Below, one piece after another: positions 54,301 through 64,000 of a stretch of 64,000 bases of DNA. Every line of letters begins with the position of its first letter. Within the stretch, counting starts at the first letter, position 1. The position numbers and the translations under genes are program-made. The DNA is from Bicyclus anynana (Eukaryota > Arthropoda > Insecta > Lepidoptera > Nymphalidae), in the NCBI RefSeq assembly GCF_947172395.1, contig NC_069100.1, positions 2,113,001-2,177,000 on the forward strand, written 5' to 3'. The notes under the pieces were generated by a model. The model was not told the DNA's origin, ran no database searches, and saw nothing but the letters and a program-made list of their open reading frames with translations.

Positions 54301-56865
54301 TGAACTGTTCAGCTAAAATTACTGTTTTTACCTGCACTATCTCAGGATCAGACCTCTGTGTACAGCATGAAAGTTTAACATTTAAAAGTGCTTAACAGCA
54401 TGGCACTCACGATTCAGTGAAATAGGAATGATTTTTTATATTAATATGTGTATAAATTGTATAAATTACTAACAAAAATTTGAGTACATAGAAGTCAACC
54501 CAGCGAACAAAACTCCATCCTATAATGCGAGTACACTGATATAAATACAATGGTATTAAATTCATGTGTGTCACATATGTGCTTTAAGGACAATATATAA
54601 ACAATTAGACTATTTTAATTTTTAGATATCACATTGCCGTCTCCTTCCTGTCCTAATTATATGCAGAGACCTTATGAGCTCAATTTATACGAGCAGCATA
54701 TTGCAGTCACATAAGGCAGCAATTGCTGTTGGCTGATGAGTATGTATTACATACAACAGCATCACAGTAGCATATAACCAGTATTTATCTTCTATACTTA
54801 TAATAAATCTGTAAAGATGTCAATTCTGTACATGAAATATATTTCCAAATAGTTCATGTACAGAATTGACATATCTACAGATGAACTATCAGGGAGGATT
54901 AGTGATTGATACTGATGCCAAAAATGCAATCAGTAAAATTTTTGTCTGTTTCTCTGTCTGTCTGTTCTTTATAGACAATAAAAAAGGATTTTAACAAAAC
55001 TTGGTACAATTATTCTTCATACTCCTGGGCAGGTTATAGTATACTTTTCATTACGCTATAATCAATAGGAGCAGAACAGTGAAGAGAAATGTTGGGAAAA
55101 CAGGAGAAGTTACACCATTTCAAGAAATCTTGTATGACAGGTAGGGGTAGGGTAGGGTAGAGGTAGGGTAGAATAGGGGTAAGGGTAGGGTAGGGGTAAG
55201 GGTAGAGCAGGTGTAGGGGTAGGGTAGGGTAAAATAGGAGAAGTTATTCCATTTTTAGAGCGATATTACTGTAAGGGCTGGATTAAAGAGGTCTAAGGGC
55301 GGACAAAGTCGCGGGCGTCCGCTAGTATAATTATAATTTAATAATTCTGCTAATGTAAAAAGAAACCAACAATTTAATGGAACTCTTAAATTCTGTTAAT
55401 AAGTACTAGTAATTAGTACTTGTTAAGAGAAAGAACAGAAGTAATATTCTAATGAATATTACTTCCGTTCTTTCTGTTCTTTAACACAGAATTCTTCAAC
55501 TATATTAATATAACTTATGTTAGGTTTATTAGACAAAAAACACTGTCTAATTGTAAAACATTTTCCAAAGTAAAACATAGTTTTTAATTGAGTTGCAACA
55601 CTTGTTAAGTACATGCGTCCACTCAATACATACACAAGTATGATAAACTTACTCTTATACAATAACCCTGTAAAATATTAAAAATTAAAATTTAAATTAA
55701 AAATTTCATAAATACTTCAAAATATGTGTGCTTTAGACACACACAGCGACATGCATAAAGTTGTCGATCAGGGTGGGTGAAAAAATAGTAATAAAAATAA
55801 CTGAGCAAATCTGCATTTAATAAGTATTAATAACAAAATCTCTTAGGGTATGCAGAACTTTAATGTGTGTATGCTCTCCCTCTCAATATCTATCAGTTTC
55901 TCCTGTTTGAGCTAACATGTAAAGTTCTAACTCCAAGAATGTGTATTAGTAACTGCAACACTAAAACAGTATTAACTAATTTATCTTCTCGATGTATTGC
56001 ACAATATCATATATTTTCTTTTGTTTTATGCACTGCTTGGGTAATAATTATATTCCTCAGTCCTTAAGTTCTGTTGAAATAACACATTTGAGCCTGTCTC
56101 TGGGATCTAGGTATCTAAAGTCACATAAACACTCTCCTATTTCTATAAAAATATTAAATAGTACTAATACTAATGGACATAAATGTATCAGGTTTACAGA
56201 TCTATACATATATTATAAAGCTGGAGAGTTTGTTTGTTTACTTGAACATGCGAATCTCAGGTTGAACATGCGAATCTCAGGTTGAACATGCGAATCTCAG
56301 GAACTACTAGTCCGATTTAAAATTCTTTCAGTGTTAAATAGCCCATTAATAGAGGAAGGCTTAAGTCTACGCCAAAATCAATAGGAGCGGAGCACCAATG
56401 AAGAATTATTTTTTTCTTATTGATAGCTTACCTACTTATTTATTGATTACATGTTGCCCTATCAAGATCTGGTTCTGGTGAAAATCAATATCTACTTCTG
56501 TCAGAAGAAAACAATACATGATATTTCGCTGTGAATAGAATCTCCTATCCTCATACTGCTCGGATAAATGAACTTATTGATATATTAACGTAGCAGGATG
56601 TTGGTAATGCATACCTTGACATCGATGTCCCCGATTTTGTTTTCCGCCCTTATGATTGGTCTGCCGACCATCGACGGGAAGATGAACGCCGGGAAGTTGC
56701 TGCCGGCGTATCCACATTTTACAAACTGCAAATATTTTAATAATAATCCGACGATGAATCAGTCCCTTATCACATACTTATTGATCACTTATTTTACGTC
56801 ACAATAATTTAACTTACGCCGGTTCCATTGTCGCAAACGATCACTTTCCTTCCTTGGTCATCCAT
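48253..56865 (-). CDS. Arp2: actin-related protein 2 (ten exons, C-terminal exon not found)
   Basis: Arp2 is one of the two actin-like subunits of the Arp2/3 complex that nucleates branched actin filaments in the cytoplasm. Ten exons on the minus strand join without frame breaks to 381 residues from MDDQGRKVIVCDNGTGFVKC to NFWLTRADYQEQ. Family landmarks include the phosphate loop DNGTG, [100 protein letters not shown] and FKIRIEDPPRR. The human protein has 394 residues, so about 13 C-terminal residues (G-x-x-V-L-x-K-L region) lie on a further exon I could not identify. It faces otk tail to tail. Confidence 0.97.
48538..49160. repeat. 33-bp minisatellite in an Arp2 intron, about 19 units
   Basis: Unit approximately TTCGCTAAGTTACCGATTTA then CTAAATTCCCTCA. 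The period is 33, a multiple of three, so a spurious plus-strand frame (LSYRFTKFPH repeats) stays open. Units are most alike in the middle and decay at both ends. Confidence 0.9.
49232..49384 (-). CDS. Arp2: Arp2 exon 9
   Basis: Acceptor atcccatccag, donor gtaagc. Reads [51 protein letters not shown]. It contains the [11 protein letters not shown] nucleotide-site motif. Confidence 0.97.
50033..50158 (-). CDS. Arp2: Arp2 exon 8
   Basis: Acceptor tttatgtttag, donor gtattt. Reads [40 protein letters not shown], IQ. 42 codons, phase 0. Confidence 0.97.
50363..50434 (-). pseudogene. partial duplicate of Arp2 exon 7 inside the exon 7-8 intron
   Basis: 72 bases align without gaps to 50987-51058 of exon 7, with 7 mismatches. 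On the minus strand it reads DFETVCMMREKLCFMGYNVE then QEQ, four conservative-to-moderate substitutions against the real exon and no stop. No acceptor or donor flanks the copy, so it is most likely a non-coding partial duplicate. Confidence 0.8.
50449..50503 (-). repeat. two short copies of the Arp2 exon-7 donor region
   Basis: ATTCCCCATACCACGAG (50450-50466) and ATTCCCCCATACCACGAG (50484-50501) resemble AATCCCCCGTACCACGTAAG at the true exon-7 donor (50935-50954). With 50363-50434 they indicate local duplication of this exon, later separated from the original by an RTE insertion. Confidence 0.55.
50550..50937 (+). mobile_element. RTE-type LINE fragment (reverse transcriptase C-terminal end)
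   Basis: Plus strand encodes RDIFSSEIPQCLKTKVFEQC, VLPVMTYGSETWSLTTGLIR, RLRVTQRAMERAML and, after an internal deletion, PPTRWTDDIKRVAG..QWTSIG, then a TGATGATGATGATGA tail. An upstream in-frame TAG shows decay. 5' truncated, typical of RTE copies. It sits between Arp2 exon 7 and the exon-7 duplicate. Confidence 0.85.
50947..51096 (-). CDS. Arp2: Arp2 exon 7
   Basis: Acceptor ctgttctag. The donor gtacgg is chosen because it yields VEPYV joined to LPDGR, one residue at each family position. Reads [50 protein letters not shown]. An RTE fragment starts about 10 bases past the donor, and a 72-bp part of this exon is duplicated at 50363-50434. Confidence 0.95.
51632..51738 (-). CDS. Arp2: Arp2 exon 6
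   Basis: Acceptor gtttgtag, donor gtattt. Reads [36 protein letters not shown]. It completes the DSGDGVTH nucleotide-binding loop. Confidence 0.97.
51898..52073 (+). mobile_element. tRNA-derived SINE S1, 5' truncated, Arp2 intron
   Basis: 3' body (CATGAGGAAACCTGC..GTGAAGTCTGCCAATCCGCA..GAGAGGAGACTCG) with a GTTAATGATGATGA tail. Lies between Arp2 exons 5 and 6. Confidence 0.83.
52097..52199 (-). CDS. Arp2: Arp2 exon 5
   Basis: Acceptor tcaattcccag, donor gtaagt. Reads VMFEKYGFDSAYIAIQAVLT, LYAQGLISGVVVDS plus one base. It contains the first half of the second phosphate loop (VVVDSG). Confidence 0.97.
52330..52470 (+). mobile_element. Helitron/Lep1-like 3' end in an Arp2 intron
   Basis: AAGTTGAAATTTGGCAGGGA, TAAGGGCGAACGACGTCGCG, GGTGTTCGCTAG terminus. 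5' truncated. Confidence 0.65.
52735..52878 (-). CDS. Arp2: Arp2 exon 4
   Basis: Acceptor tgaaaatttcag, donor gtatac. Reads [48 protein letters not shown]. Exactly 48 codons, phase 0. Confidence 0.97.
53040..53340. repeat. probable dispersed repeat in an Arp2 intron
   Basis: Begins with TGATGATGATGATAAAAC, then a GC-balanced stretch with CTTTCACATGGCAATGGCAA and CTCACCCAAGCTCAAGCTGG. The TGATGA tail at one end suggests a reverse-oriented retroelement piece; only one copy was seen. Confidence 0.4.
53368..53439 (-). CDS. Arp2: Arp2 exon 3
   Basis: Acceptor ttacttttcag, donor gtaaga. Reads [20 protein letters not shown], MENG. The intron before it (53440-56614) is the longest in the gene and holds a Helitron and a foldback element. 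Confidence 0.96.
54791..55325 (+). mobile_element. Helitron/Lep1-like element, internally deleted, Arp2 intron
   Basis: TCTATACTTATAATAAATCT start and GGGCGTCCGCTAG end. Carries an extra inverted piece (TTCATGTACAGAATTGACAT after ATGTCAATTCTGTACATGAA) and a GGGTAGGGT array at 55141-55228. Confidence 0.78.
55386..55492. repeat. nested foldback in an Arp2 intron
   Basis: GAAAGAACAGAAGTAATATT+C (55429-55449) is mirrored by 55454-55474 with one mismatch. A second small palindrome AAGTACTA/TAGTACTT lies to its left and AATTCTGTTAA/TTAACACAGAATT brackets the whole. Confidence 0.82.
56615..56725 (-). CDS. Arp2: Arp2 exon 2
   Basis: Acceptor aatatttgcag, donor gtatgc. Reads FVKCGYAGSNFPAFIFPSMV, GRPIIRAENKIGDIDVK, 37 codons in phase 0. 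Subdomain 1 of the actin fold. Confidence 0.96.
56818..56865 (-). CDS. Arp2: Arp2 exon 1 (start codon)
   Basis: Starts with ATG at 56865-56863, encodes MDDQGRKVIVCDNGTG and ends at the gtaagt donor. The N terminus matches the family start (MD.QGRKV.VCDNGTG), which fixes the start codon. Confidence 0.96.
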
Positions 56866-57060
56866 AATTAATTATAATACAAGATCGTTTATATGATAAA
56901 CAATTATTTAAACTTAATATTTAATTTTAGAAATCGCTACACCCCATCAAGCAAAGAAACTTTTTGTAAAATGTCAGTGTCAACTGTCAACTGTGACTTG
57001 TGAACATTGTGTCAACTGTCACTTGATTGTGTCAGGTTAATTTTTTTTACTTTATTTTTT
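56866..57060 (-). promoter_or_regulatory. Arp2 5' UTR/promoter-proximal region
   Basis: The segment upstream of the Arp2 start codon carries repeated GTCAACTGTCA-like words between about 56975 and 57030. No TATA box is evident. The promoter call is an inference from position only. Confidence 0.3.
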
Positions 57061-58477
57061 TACGATCCTGGATACTAGTGATTTATGGCTTATAGCTACG
57101 TTTCTCTACACGACCACGATCACACCCACATACATAACACACAGTGCTGTACGCAGTCAAGTGGAATGGATTATGAACCGTTTTACCGTGTTTAAATACA
57201 ATTTTTAATCAATTTTCATTTATATTTAAAGCTACATATTTTTTATCTAAAAAACTAATTCCTGTTTCTGTAGACATTCGGGCATATGTAATTTTCTTTT
57301 TGTAAGTAAGCCGCTAAAAACTTTGTTTGTCGCTGATAGCTTTCTTGCGATTGGTTATTTGTGTAACTGTCAAAGCAAAGCTTGATCACTATTTTAAACA
57401 CATAATTACATAACACACCCCCTGTGGCGCTTTGCCCTGATTGTTTAACCCTATATAGTATAAGCCTGAGAGCTATAGGGCCAGCGTCAATTAAATAAAA
57501 AAGAATTGATAGATATACAAGTTTGAGAACTCACATATTTTAATAGATTGCCCAGCATGTAGGTGTGTCGAGGAACTATGATCTGCTCCGCATGAAACTG
57601 CTCTCCTAATCTGAGGTTCTATCACCGTAGCCGGTTTCTGGAAATTGAAATAAATCCGGGCAAACACAGCAACTCGGTACTGTGTCTGCCGGCTGTAACA
57701 CTGACCTTAGAGTTACTCTAGGCAACTAAGGTAGTGTTGAAGCCCTAGATATAGGTTGTCCTGACCGTAACGTGTTATCTACATATGATTCATGAATTTA
57801 TACTTTGTTACAGGGGTTAGATCCTATAGTTTCCTACATGACCAATTTGGGGAATCGTCGAACGGAGCGCTCCTACTTCCTTGTCTGTTAACGTCTGTGA
57901 CCTTTAAGGCAGTGGGATTAAGAACGACTGTGGACTTATGAGTTCTGCCTTTGCTTTCCTCTGTACGGAAAGAACTGTGGTCTCACGGAACTGCCACGAC
58001 TCTCTTCCTTGGTGGAGAGTAACTGTGTGGACTTATTTGGGGGACTAGGTTGCCGTGGTTCTTAATCCCTTTATATCTTGAAGAGATAATGTGGCCTGCG
58101 ATACAACCTTTCTAACTTATCGACCCATTTGCTGTTTATGCAGCGGATGCGGGGCCCGTTCTCCCATTCAGCGTTTCTGCTCAATGAGAGAACGTCGTAA
58201 GTAGGGATCTGCATGGATCCCAGCCGTCCGCGACGGCGTTCGTGGGTCCACTTCTACCGGAGACAACGGCCGCCAATCTCGGTAGAAGAACCAACAAAGA
58301 AGCCCAACATGGCATACTACATTCTATTCTACTCTAATATAAAGACTTGGGGGCGGGACAATTTCACTCATCGGTATCTTTTCTTAGTGTGCACGGCCAA
58401 CGTGGCTAGGCCCATTTCTCTATTGTGGGTCCCTTTAAAATGATTGTTGTATATGTTTTAAGGGACCCTTGGTTACC

Positions 58478-58494
58478 CCCCCCCCCCCCCCCAA
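58478..58494. repeat. poly-C tract
   Basis: An uninterrupted run of about 16 C between GGTTACC and AACGCG. A site where length errors are likely. Confidence 0.9.
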
Positions 58495-59819
58495 CGCGTG
58501 TATTATAATTGGATAAATTCAATCCCTTAAAATCACATAAATCTCTGGAAGTATTATGATTAACTTGATACACGTTTAAACTTTTCATATATTTAAAGAA
58601 TATTAAGGGAGTAGTTATAGGAAATATCACTTTATAAAAAATTATGAGAATCAATCTATAAACTAGGGACTCACATTATGATTGGAGTTCAAGCTGCTAC
58701 CTGCTGCACCCAGCGTCACCGATAAAGTGAGGAAATCCAACCGCAACAGTTAATGTTATAGTTCAAACTGTCGTACACTTCCGACGATGCGTTTAGAAAC
58801 TTACCTTTAATCAAGTACCTTTGACAAGTTACTAATCTAGAATACGTTCGGAAACTTACCTTCGAACCTCAGACTTCAGACTTGGCAACCCTGTTGACTT
58901 TATCGGTCACTCTGAGTGCTATCCTCTGAGCTCCTCGGGGCTTCCTCGATATTACTATTAATTTTCGTGACATCATTCACGACACCCCCTACTAAGAGTT
59001 AAGACACTCATAAGTTATTGACGTGGCTTTCTATTAGTAAAAGAATTTTAGAGCATACGTCTAACACTTTTGTATAAAACTGTACCTGTGCAAAAAGCTG
59101 AAATTTTGGACTAAATTGCTATAAATACTTTTTCACGCGAAGTCGCGTGATGTGGCAATCAACGTGTTTTAAACAAAAAAACAAATAAAATAAAAACGCC
59201 CTAGGTACATCAATAAATATTCCGAATATTATATTCTACGAGTATGTACTCAAACTAAATGACATTAAGAAGCTGGTATCACTCATTATCTTAGAAACTT
59301 GGGCAATTAAAGAGGAAATAGACCACGTTAAAAAGCACCGGGTCGGAGTTCAATTACCTATCACTCGATATAACCAGCAATTAACCATACCCCGCGTGTA
59401 GGCCGGCAGGCGGCAATCTAACCATAATCAAGCCATCACGTAACAGAACACTTATATCATTTCGTTTAAATTATTCAACACTCCCTTTCTAGGCACACCT
59501 TGAGTATGTAGGTATAAGTAAGTACTGAGCACCAAGTAGACTTGACTTTATTTACGTACTAGCAACTCTCTTTAGATTCGCATGAGTGGCAAAGAAAGTT
59601 ATCATTTTGAATGACCCATACCAGTAGGTCAGTCCGACGATCCGACCGGGGGAGGGAACATCGAACTACCAAGCTGCTCCATTTTGAGTTGGCAATGCAG
59701 AATAATGCAGAAGCACACGATGTGGGTGGAAAGACTCTATAAGGGCGACTCCTCTGAGACGCTTCGGCTTACTGGACCACTCTGTTTTGGCCTGATCTCA
59801 GGTCAGGAATATCAGACCG

Positions 59820-60043
59820 ACTTTGTTCGCATGAATTTTTGTTTTTGCCCGCGGAAACCATAGTATCGGGATAAATAGTAACCTATGTTTTGTTCCAAGG
59901 TCTGATTCACCGGTATACCAAATTTTACTCAAAACAGTTCAGCAGATTAGCCCTGAAAACGAACAGGCTAGGAACAAGAAGTCAAACAGACAATACATAC
60001 TTATTTTCGCATTTATAATATTAAAAATTATAGTATAGATTAT
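59820..60043 (-). mobile_element. Helitron/Lep1-like fragment
   Basis: GACTTTGTTCGCATGAATTT, GGGATAAATAGTAACCTATG, TCGCATTTATAATATTAAAA, TATAGAT end. Strongly diverged. Confidence 0.55.
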
Positions 60044-60548
60044 TTTACTTTTATGATGACATATTTTACGTTCTCGAACGTGTGCATTTTCTCAATATCA
60101 AGTTATTCAGGGCAAATATGAAATGGTAACATCCTCCTATGTCGCTGTCGGTAAAAAACCCGGTAATCTTAATGACTCTCGTGTAGCTATTGATGTAACG
60201 GCGCTCGTTTAGATGAGGCCTTTAATGAAAGTAGGAAGAGTTATGTGAAGCAACACTAGCGATAATATTGTGAAAATATAAGCGTTTTGGTATAATAGAA
60301 TATTTGACATCCTTAATATAATATGATATCTTCTCCAGTTCCTTCCAATAAGTCGTAAAGGCTATTAGGGTAGGATAGGCAATGACGTGCTTTTTGGTCT
60401 TCAACTAGGTCTTCTTCAAACTCTGAATTTAAGTTTAAATTACAGTTGAACATCACCATTTCGACTTTCAGACTACCCATTACTTTCGTCCTCCCAAATA
60501 TTTTTCATGATTAAGTATACGCCGCCATCGCAACATCGTGTTCACAAT

Positions 60549-61040
60549 AGGGATGATGACAGTTTTTTAAATTGTATATAAATTAAGAGTATACTAATAG
60601 TAAAGCAATTTTGTAAAAGAAACAGGGTATCTGCGATCATTACTTTCGGAGCAGCAGGGATTTAAAGGGTCGGATTTGTGGCGCTGCCGCGGATCCCTGA
60701 AAAACGCCCCATACAAAATGGCTCGAAAATATGACGTCATAGGCAATGTAATGATCGTTAGATTTGTATGCGCGTTCAAACAAAATTACTAATATCTTTG
60801 TTATTTGTGCGTTTATCTTTATAGTTCATATATTAAAAAATGTCACATTTAATGTAAGAAAGCTAAAACTGTATGAATTTTCATCTAATTACGATAAAAA
60901 AAATTTGAAATTTTATAATCTCATTTATTTTGCACATATCCAGACAATCTTTGCTTTTTAAGTATAAATTAGTTAACATTGACCCTATTTACCCGAATGT
61001 ATCATAAAAATCAATATATTCAAACCTAGTCATCATCCCC
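60549..61040 (+). mobile_element. MITE family A, copy 3
   Basis: Full-length copy with AGGGATGATGAC / GTCATCATCCCC termini and the same interior. It differs from the others by small indels. Confidence 0.87.
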
Positions 61041-62189
61041 ATTTTTGTTAACCGGACAAATTGTGTTCGGTCAGAAAATAGCGACCTGACACCAAAAAGT
61101 CCTTCTAACACCCAACAGACCAGTCGGATGCCGGACGGTTGGGAACCCTAAGACTACTTAGGTAGTAAATAATTTACGTCTGATGCTAAAATCCAAGGGC
61201 GTATATAGGATGAATATTTCTATAAGTTGTATTGAATTTTCTAAATTTTTCTAAAAAAAAATGTGCTTTTATATTTCTATGTTGTGTATTCGAAGTTATT
61301 AATTTTGTGAAATTAAATGGATAAGATTTTTGGATTTCGCAAGCAGTTTACTGTATTTTGTGGAACAGTTTACTTTTAAACCCTGGACGGTCCTTGACAT
61401 TAAAGTGGTTATGATACCTACTACCATCCTGGGAAACAATCTTAGACACGCCATTGCTAAAATCTACAACGAAAGTTCATAAAAATTCACTAATAATTGA
61501 TAGGTTGTTGATAGCATTATATATTATCGCGAGTGATGTGCAGGCAGCATATGCACACATGTTGTTATATTACGTCACACGCATTTGCGTAACAAGTCCA
61601 AGCTTTAGATTTTAGATTGATGTCAGTGTATTGACGGTTTTGCATATAATTGAGAATATTTTGAATAAACAGTGATAGTTGATATAACTGTAATCCATTG
61701 TAAGTTTGTAATGCGGAGTTTTAGGTCCAGGATTCGAGACCTTGTTGAGAATGACAAAGTTTATGGGTTCATACATAAAAAATATCAAGCAGTTTTTATG
61801 ATTTTAAGGTATTTACAGGGTGCATAAACAAATCCCTCAAAAGCTGGGAAGGCTACGAACGAATTTCTGTACCTCTGATAATGAATACGTCAAATGACCC
61901 CTGGTACCCGTGGTACATGCGCCGCGGTAATCACTTAACGTCAAATGACCCGCATTTTTTAATAGTAATAAATCAACGGATCAAGAAGATGGCCTTGGTG
62001 GTAAGTGGAAAATGGAAAAACAAGGAGGGGGAGGCCTCCTTCTTGGTTTTCCATTTTCCACTTACCTAGTACTATTTTTAGTAGGTACTATATAAGTATA
62101 CTTTAATAACTAACTATAACGAGTATAGGTAGGTAACCTAGTGGTTAAAATATGGCATATATATCATATCATGGTATATCAGATAGGTA
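61041..62189. other. non-coding stretch
   Basis: Contains the hairpin at 62001-62065. No gene supported. Confidence 0.5.
62001..62065. repeat. long hairpin around GGCC
   Basis: GTAAGTGGAAAATGGAAAA at 62001 is mirrored exactly by TTTTCCATTTTCCACTTAC ending at 62065. The inner part (AAGGAGG../CCTCCTT) also pairs with few mismatches. Confidence 0.88.
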
Positions 62190-62567
62190 ATCATCATCAT
62201 CCAATCAATCATTGACTACCACGAGTCTCCTCTCAGAATGGGTTAGGCTAATAATAATAGTCCACCACGTTGATGACCCAATGCTGATTGGCAGACTTCA
62301 CACACGTAGAGAATTCAGAAAATGCTTGCTCAGTGCAGGTTTCCTCATGGTGGTTGTCGTACACCGTTTGATATATTTTCACCATTTCATCATTGAACAG
62401 CCTTCGGACGTCCACTGCTGGTCGGGCGCTTTCCGGTGTGGGGTCGCTTTTGAGATATTTAATCTTAAAATGCACTCTGAAAAGATGGAGGTGCATCCCC
62501 AGGCCGGATTCGAACCTACGCCCTCTGTATGGAAGGCAAAAGTCGTAACCACTGGGCTATCACGGCT
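62190..62567 (-). mobile_element. tRNA-derived SINE S1 interrupted by an RTE tail segment
   Basis: Reverse SINE with ACTGGGCTATCACGG head. At 62385-62455 it contains CGGACGTCCACTGCTGGTCG, the RTE family 3' end, so either a nested insertion or a chimeric retrotranscript. Confidence 0.75.
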
Positions 62568-62886
62568 ATGAGGTACTCGTATTTTCAATTAAAAAGCCAA
62601 TTCACACGTTGGACATCTCGCCCACATCAACTACGACACAAGATTTATTGCTCTGGCTGTGGGAAATTTGCTTATTAATATTATAAATAATATCGGGCGC
62701 CAATTTGATGAATTACTTTCTTCATACGACATAATAAATACCGGAAATTACTTAATAATACATGGACATTAGATCAAAACTGTTATACGACTCTCATAAG
62801 AATTATTTGGTATGCAAACTTATTAGAGCAAAAACGATTTGGTTACACAAATAAGTACGTAATTTGTTAAACAATAATTCTATTGC

Positions 62887-62929
62887 TTTTTTAGAGTAGA
62901 CTCTAGAATCTAGAGTCTACTCTAAAAAA
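62887..62929. repeat. 21-bp perfect inverted repeat with 1-bp centre
   Basis: TTTTTTAGAGTAGACTCTAG+A mirrored around a single A at 62908. Confidence 0.92.
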
Positions 62930-63022
62930 GTCTAGATACAACTCGTTTGGGATAGCCGCCATGATGATGATGATGATGGGATGCCGGTATTACATGACAT
63001 AGTATAAAACTTACTAATAAAT

Positions 63023-63180
63023 AAATATATAGCCCAAGACTACAATCTCACCTGATGTTGAGTGATGATGCAATGTAAGATGTAAGCGGACTAACTTGTT
63101 AGGAGGAGGATAAAAATCCACACTTCTTTCGGTTTCTACACGACATCGTACCGGAACGCTCAATCGCTTGGCGGTACGTG
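63023..63180 (-). mobile_element. SINE S2 3' fragment
   Basis: CAATCTCACCTGATG, TTGTTAGGAGGAGGATAAAA, TTTCTACACGACATCGTACC, CGCTTGGCGGTACG in reverse orientation. Confidence 0.7.
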
Positions 63181-64000
63181 TTATACTTATATTATACAGA
63201 AGGCAATAATTCTTGAGACGGCGCATATTGTGAGGAGGTTCTGGAGCCCTGACCACCGGTTGCTTGGGCACTCAAATGTCCCGCAGCGGGAAGATTGATG
63301 TTTTTAATATTTTTTTAATAGTCTTAGTAGTTTTGTTTTTATAACATCGTTAAAAGTTAAAAAAGGTGAATATTTAAATGAGAGAAATAAAATGAATAAC
63401 TGAGGTTGACAGACGAATGGAAGCGCAGGCCGTAAGTTTAATATAATGATAGCAAAAGTGCCTACAAATTATTTATTTATAATTACTTTTACAAAGGTTA
63501 AAAATAATAGTAAAATCTGAATTTGAATAAATTAAATAATTATAACGAATACACACCATCTAATTGTTCACCCATAGGCAAGGTACCCGATACGCTGGCG
63601 CTGTTACCTCTCTGGATGACAAGACTTATCCTTTGGGCCAAATAAGCACCAGCTCTTGGGTCACCTGACGCATGGATCAATTTGTCAGACATACAATTAA
63701 TTTTTTTTTAATTGTATGCCTACAAATATGTAATTTCACTACAAACTGAACCTACACTATATGCTCTTCAGCATTGCAATTCAATATTTATCAAAGGCAA
63801 AGCCATAAGCTCGAATGGTAAAGGAAATGCATATAGGTACAAAATCATTTCCTTTGGTTTTAACTAAGTAAGTTGAATAACTTTTTGTGCCTGTGCGTAT
63901 GCAATTTAAATAAAAAACTTAATTTACTCGAGATATTTCAAATGTTGGTAGCTAAAGAATGTAGGTACTATATCCTTTTAATATACGAGTAGGTTGCCTA
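63181..64000. other. non-coding window end
   Basis: AT-rich, no coding or repeat signal recognised. Confidence 0.5.

Larger units (their letters stand above)
57061..60548. other. Arp2 upstream flank
   Basis: No gene recognised. 57640-58340 is less AT-rich and may be an old LTR or DNA-transposon remnant, but I could not identify inverted or direct terminal repeats. A poly-C tract is at 58478. Confidence 0.4.

Noticed and set aside
57640..58340. LTR retrotransposon
   Set aside because: I could not find direct terminal repeats, a primer-binding site or gag/pol frames.

Overview
This is nuclear DNA of a lepidopteran insect (moth or butterfly). The evidence is AT-rich intronic and intergenic sequence, GC-rich split exons with GT-AG junctions, and dense repeat families typical of Lepidoptera: tRNA-derived SINEs with TGATGATGA-type tails, Helitron/Lep1-like elements ending near GTCCGCTAGT, RTE-type LINE fragments and MITEs. 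No bacterial, viral, CRISPR, rRNA or functional tRNA feature was found.

Two host genes can be reconstructed. (1) On the + strand at 25364-37786 lies the 3' two thirds of an off-track/PTK7-family receptor pseudokinase. It has Ig-domain exons, one transmembrane exon, a charged cytoplasmic linker and a degenerate tyrosine-kinase domain ending at a TGA at 37784-37786. Fifteen exons from 26751 onward join in one frame to 634 residues. A sixteenth exon upstream (25364-25435) looks like an Ig-domain end but does not join in frame. The N-terminal Ig exons and signal peptide are not visible, so they lie left of the window or were missed in the 25 kb of repeats before it. (2) On the - strand at 56865-48253 lies actin-related protein 2 (Arp2). 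Ten exons give 381 residues that align with the family from the start codon to about 13 residues before the usual C terminus. The last short exon could not be found. The genes converge tail to tail, about 10.5 kb apart. Arp2 nucleates branched actin and Otk is a Wnt/planar-polarity/axon-guidance co-receptor; nothing here suggests a functional cluster.

Layout: 1-25.3 kb is repeat-rich, with no supported gene apart from whatever 5' otk intron it contains. 25.4-37.8 kb is otk, its introns full of SINEs, Helitrons, RTE and MITEs that often stop within tens of bases of a splice site. 37.8-48.2 kb is the otk 3' UTR/flank and the Arp2 3' side, with foldback elements, an inverted copy of a 0.9 kb Helitron, and a MITE nested in another repeat. 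48.2-56.9 kb is Arp2, with a 33-bp minisatellite and a partial duplicate of one exon in its introns. 56.9-64 kb is the Arp2 promoter side followed by more repeats.

I did not find a new gene system. The observations most worth checking are: the exon-7 duplicate in Arp2; the missing Arp2 terminal exon behind a repeat that abuts the last visible donor; the GC-AG intron and the frame problem in otk; a filled/empty site pair for a MITE; G-rich telomere-like arrays inside Helitrons; and several long perfect or near-perfect palindromes.
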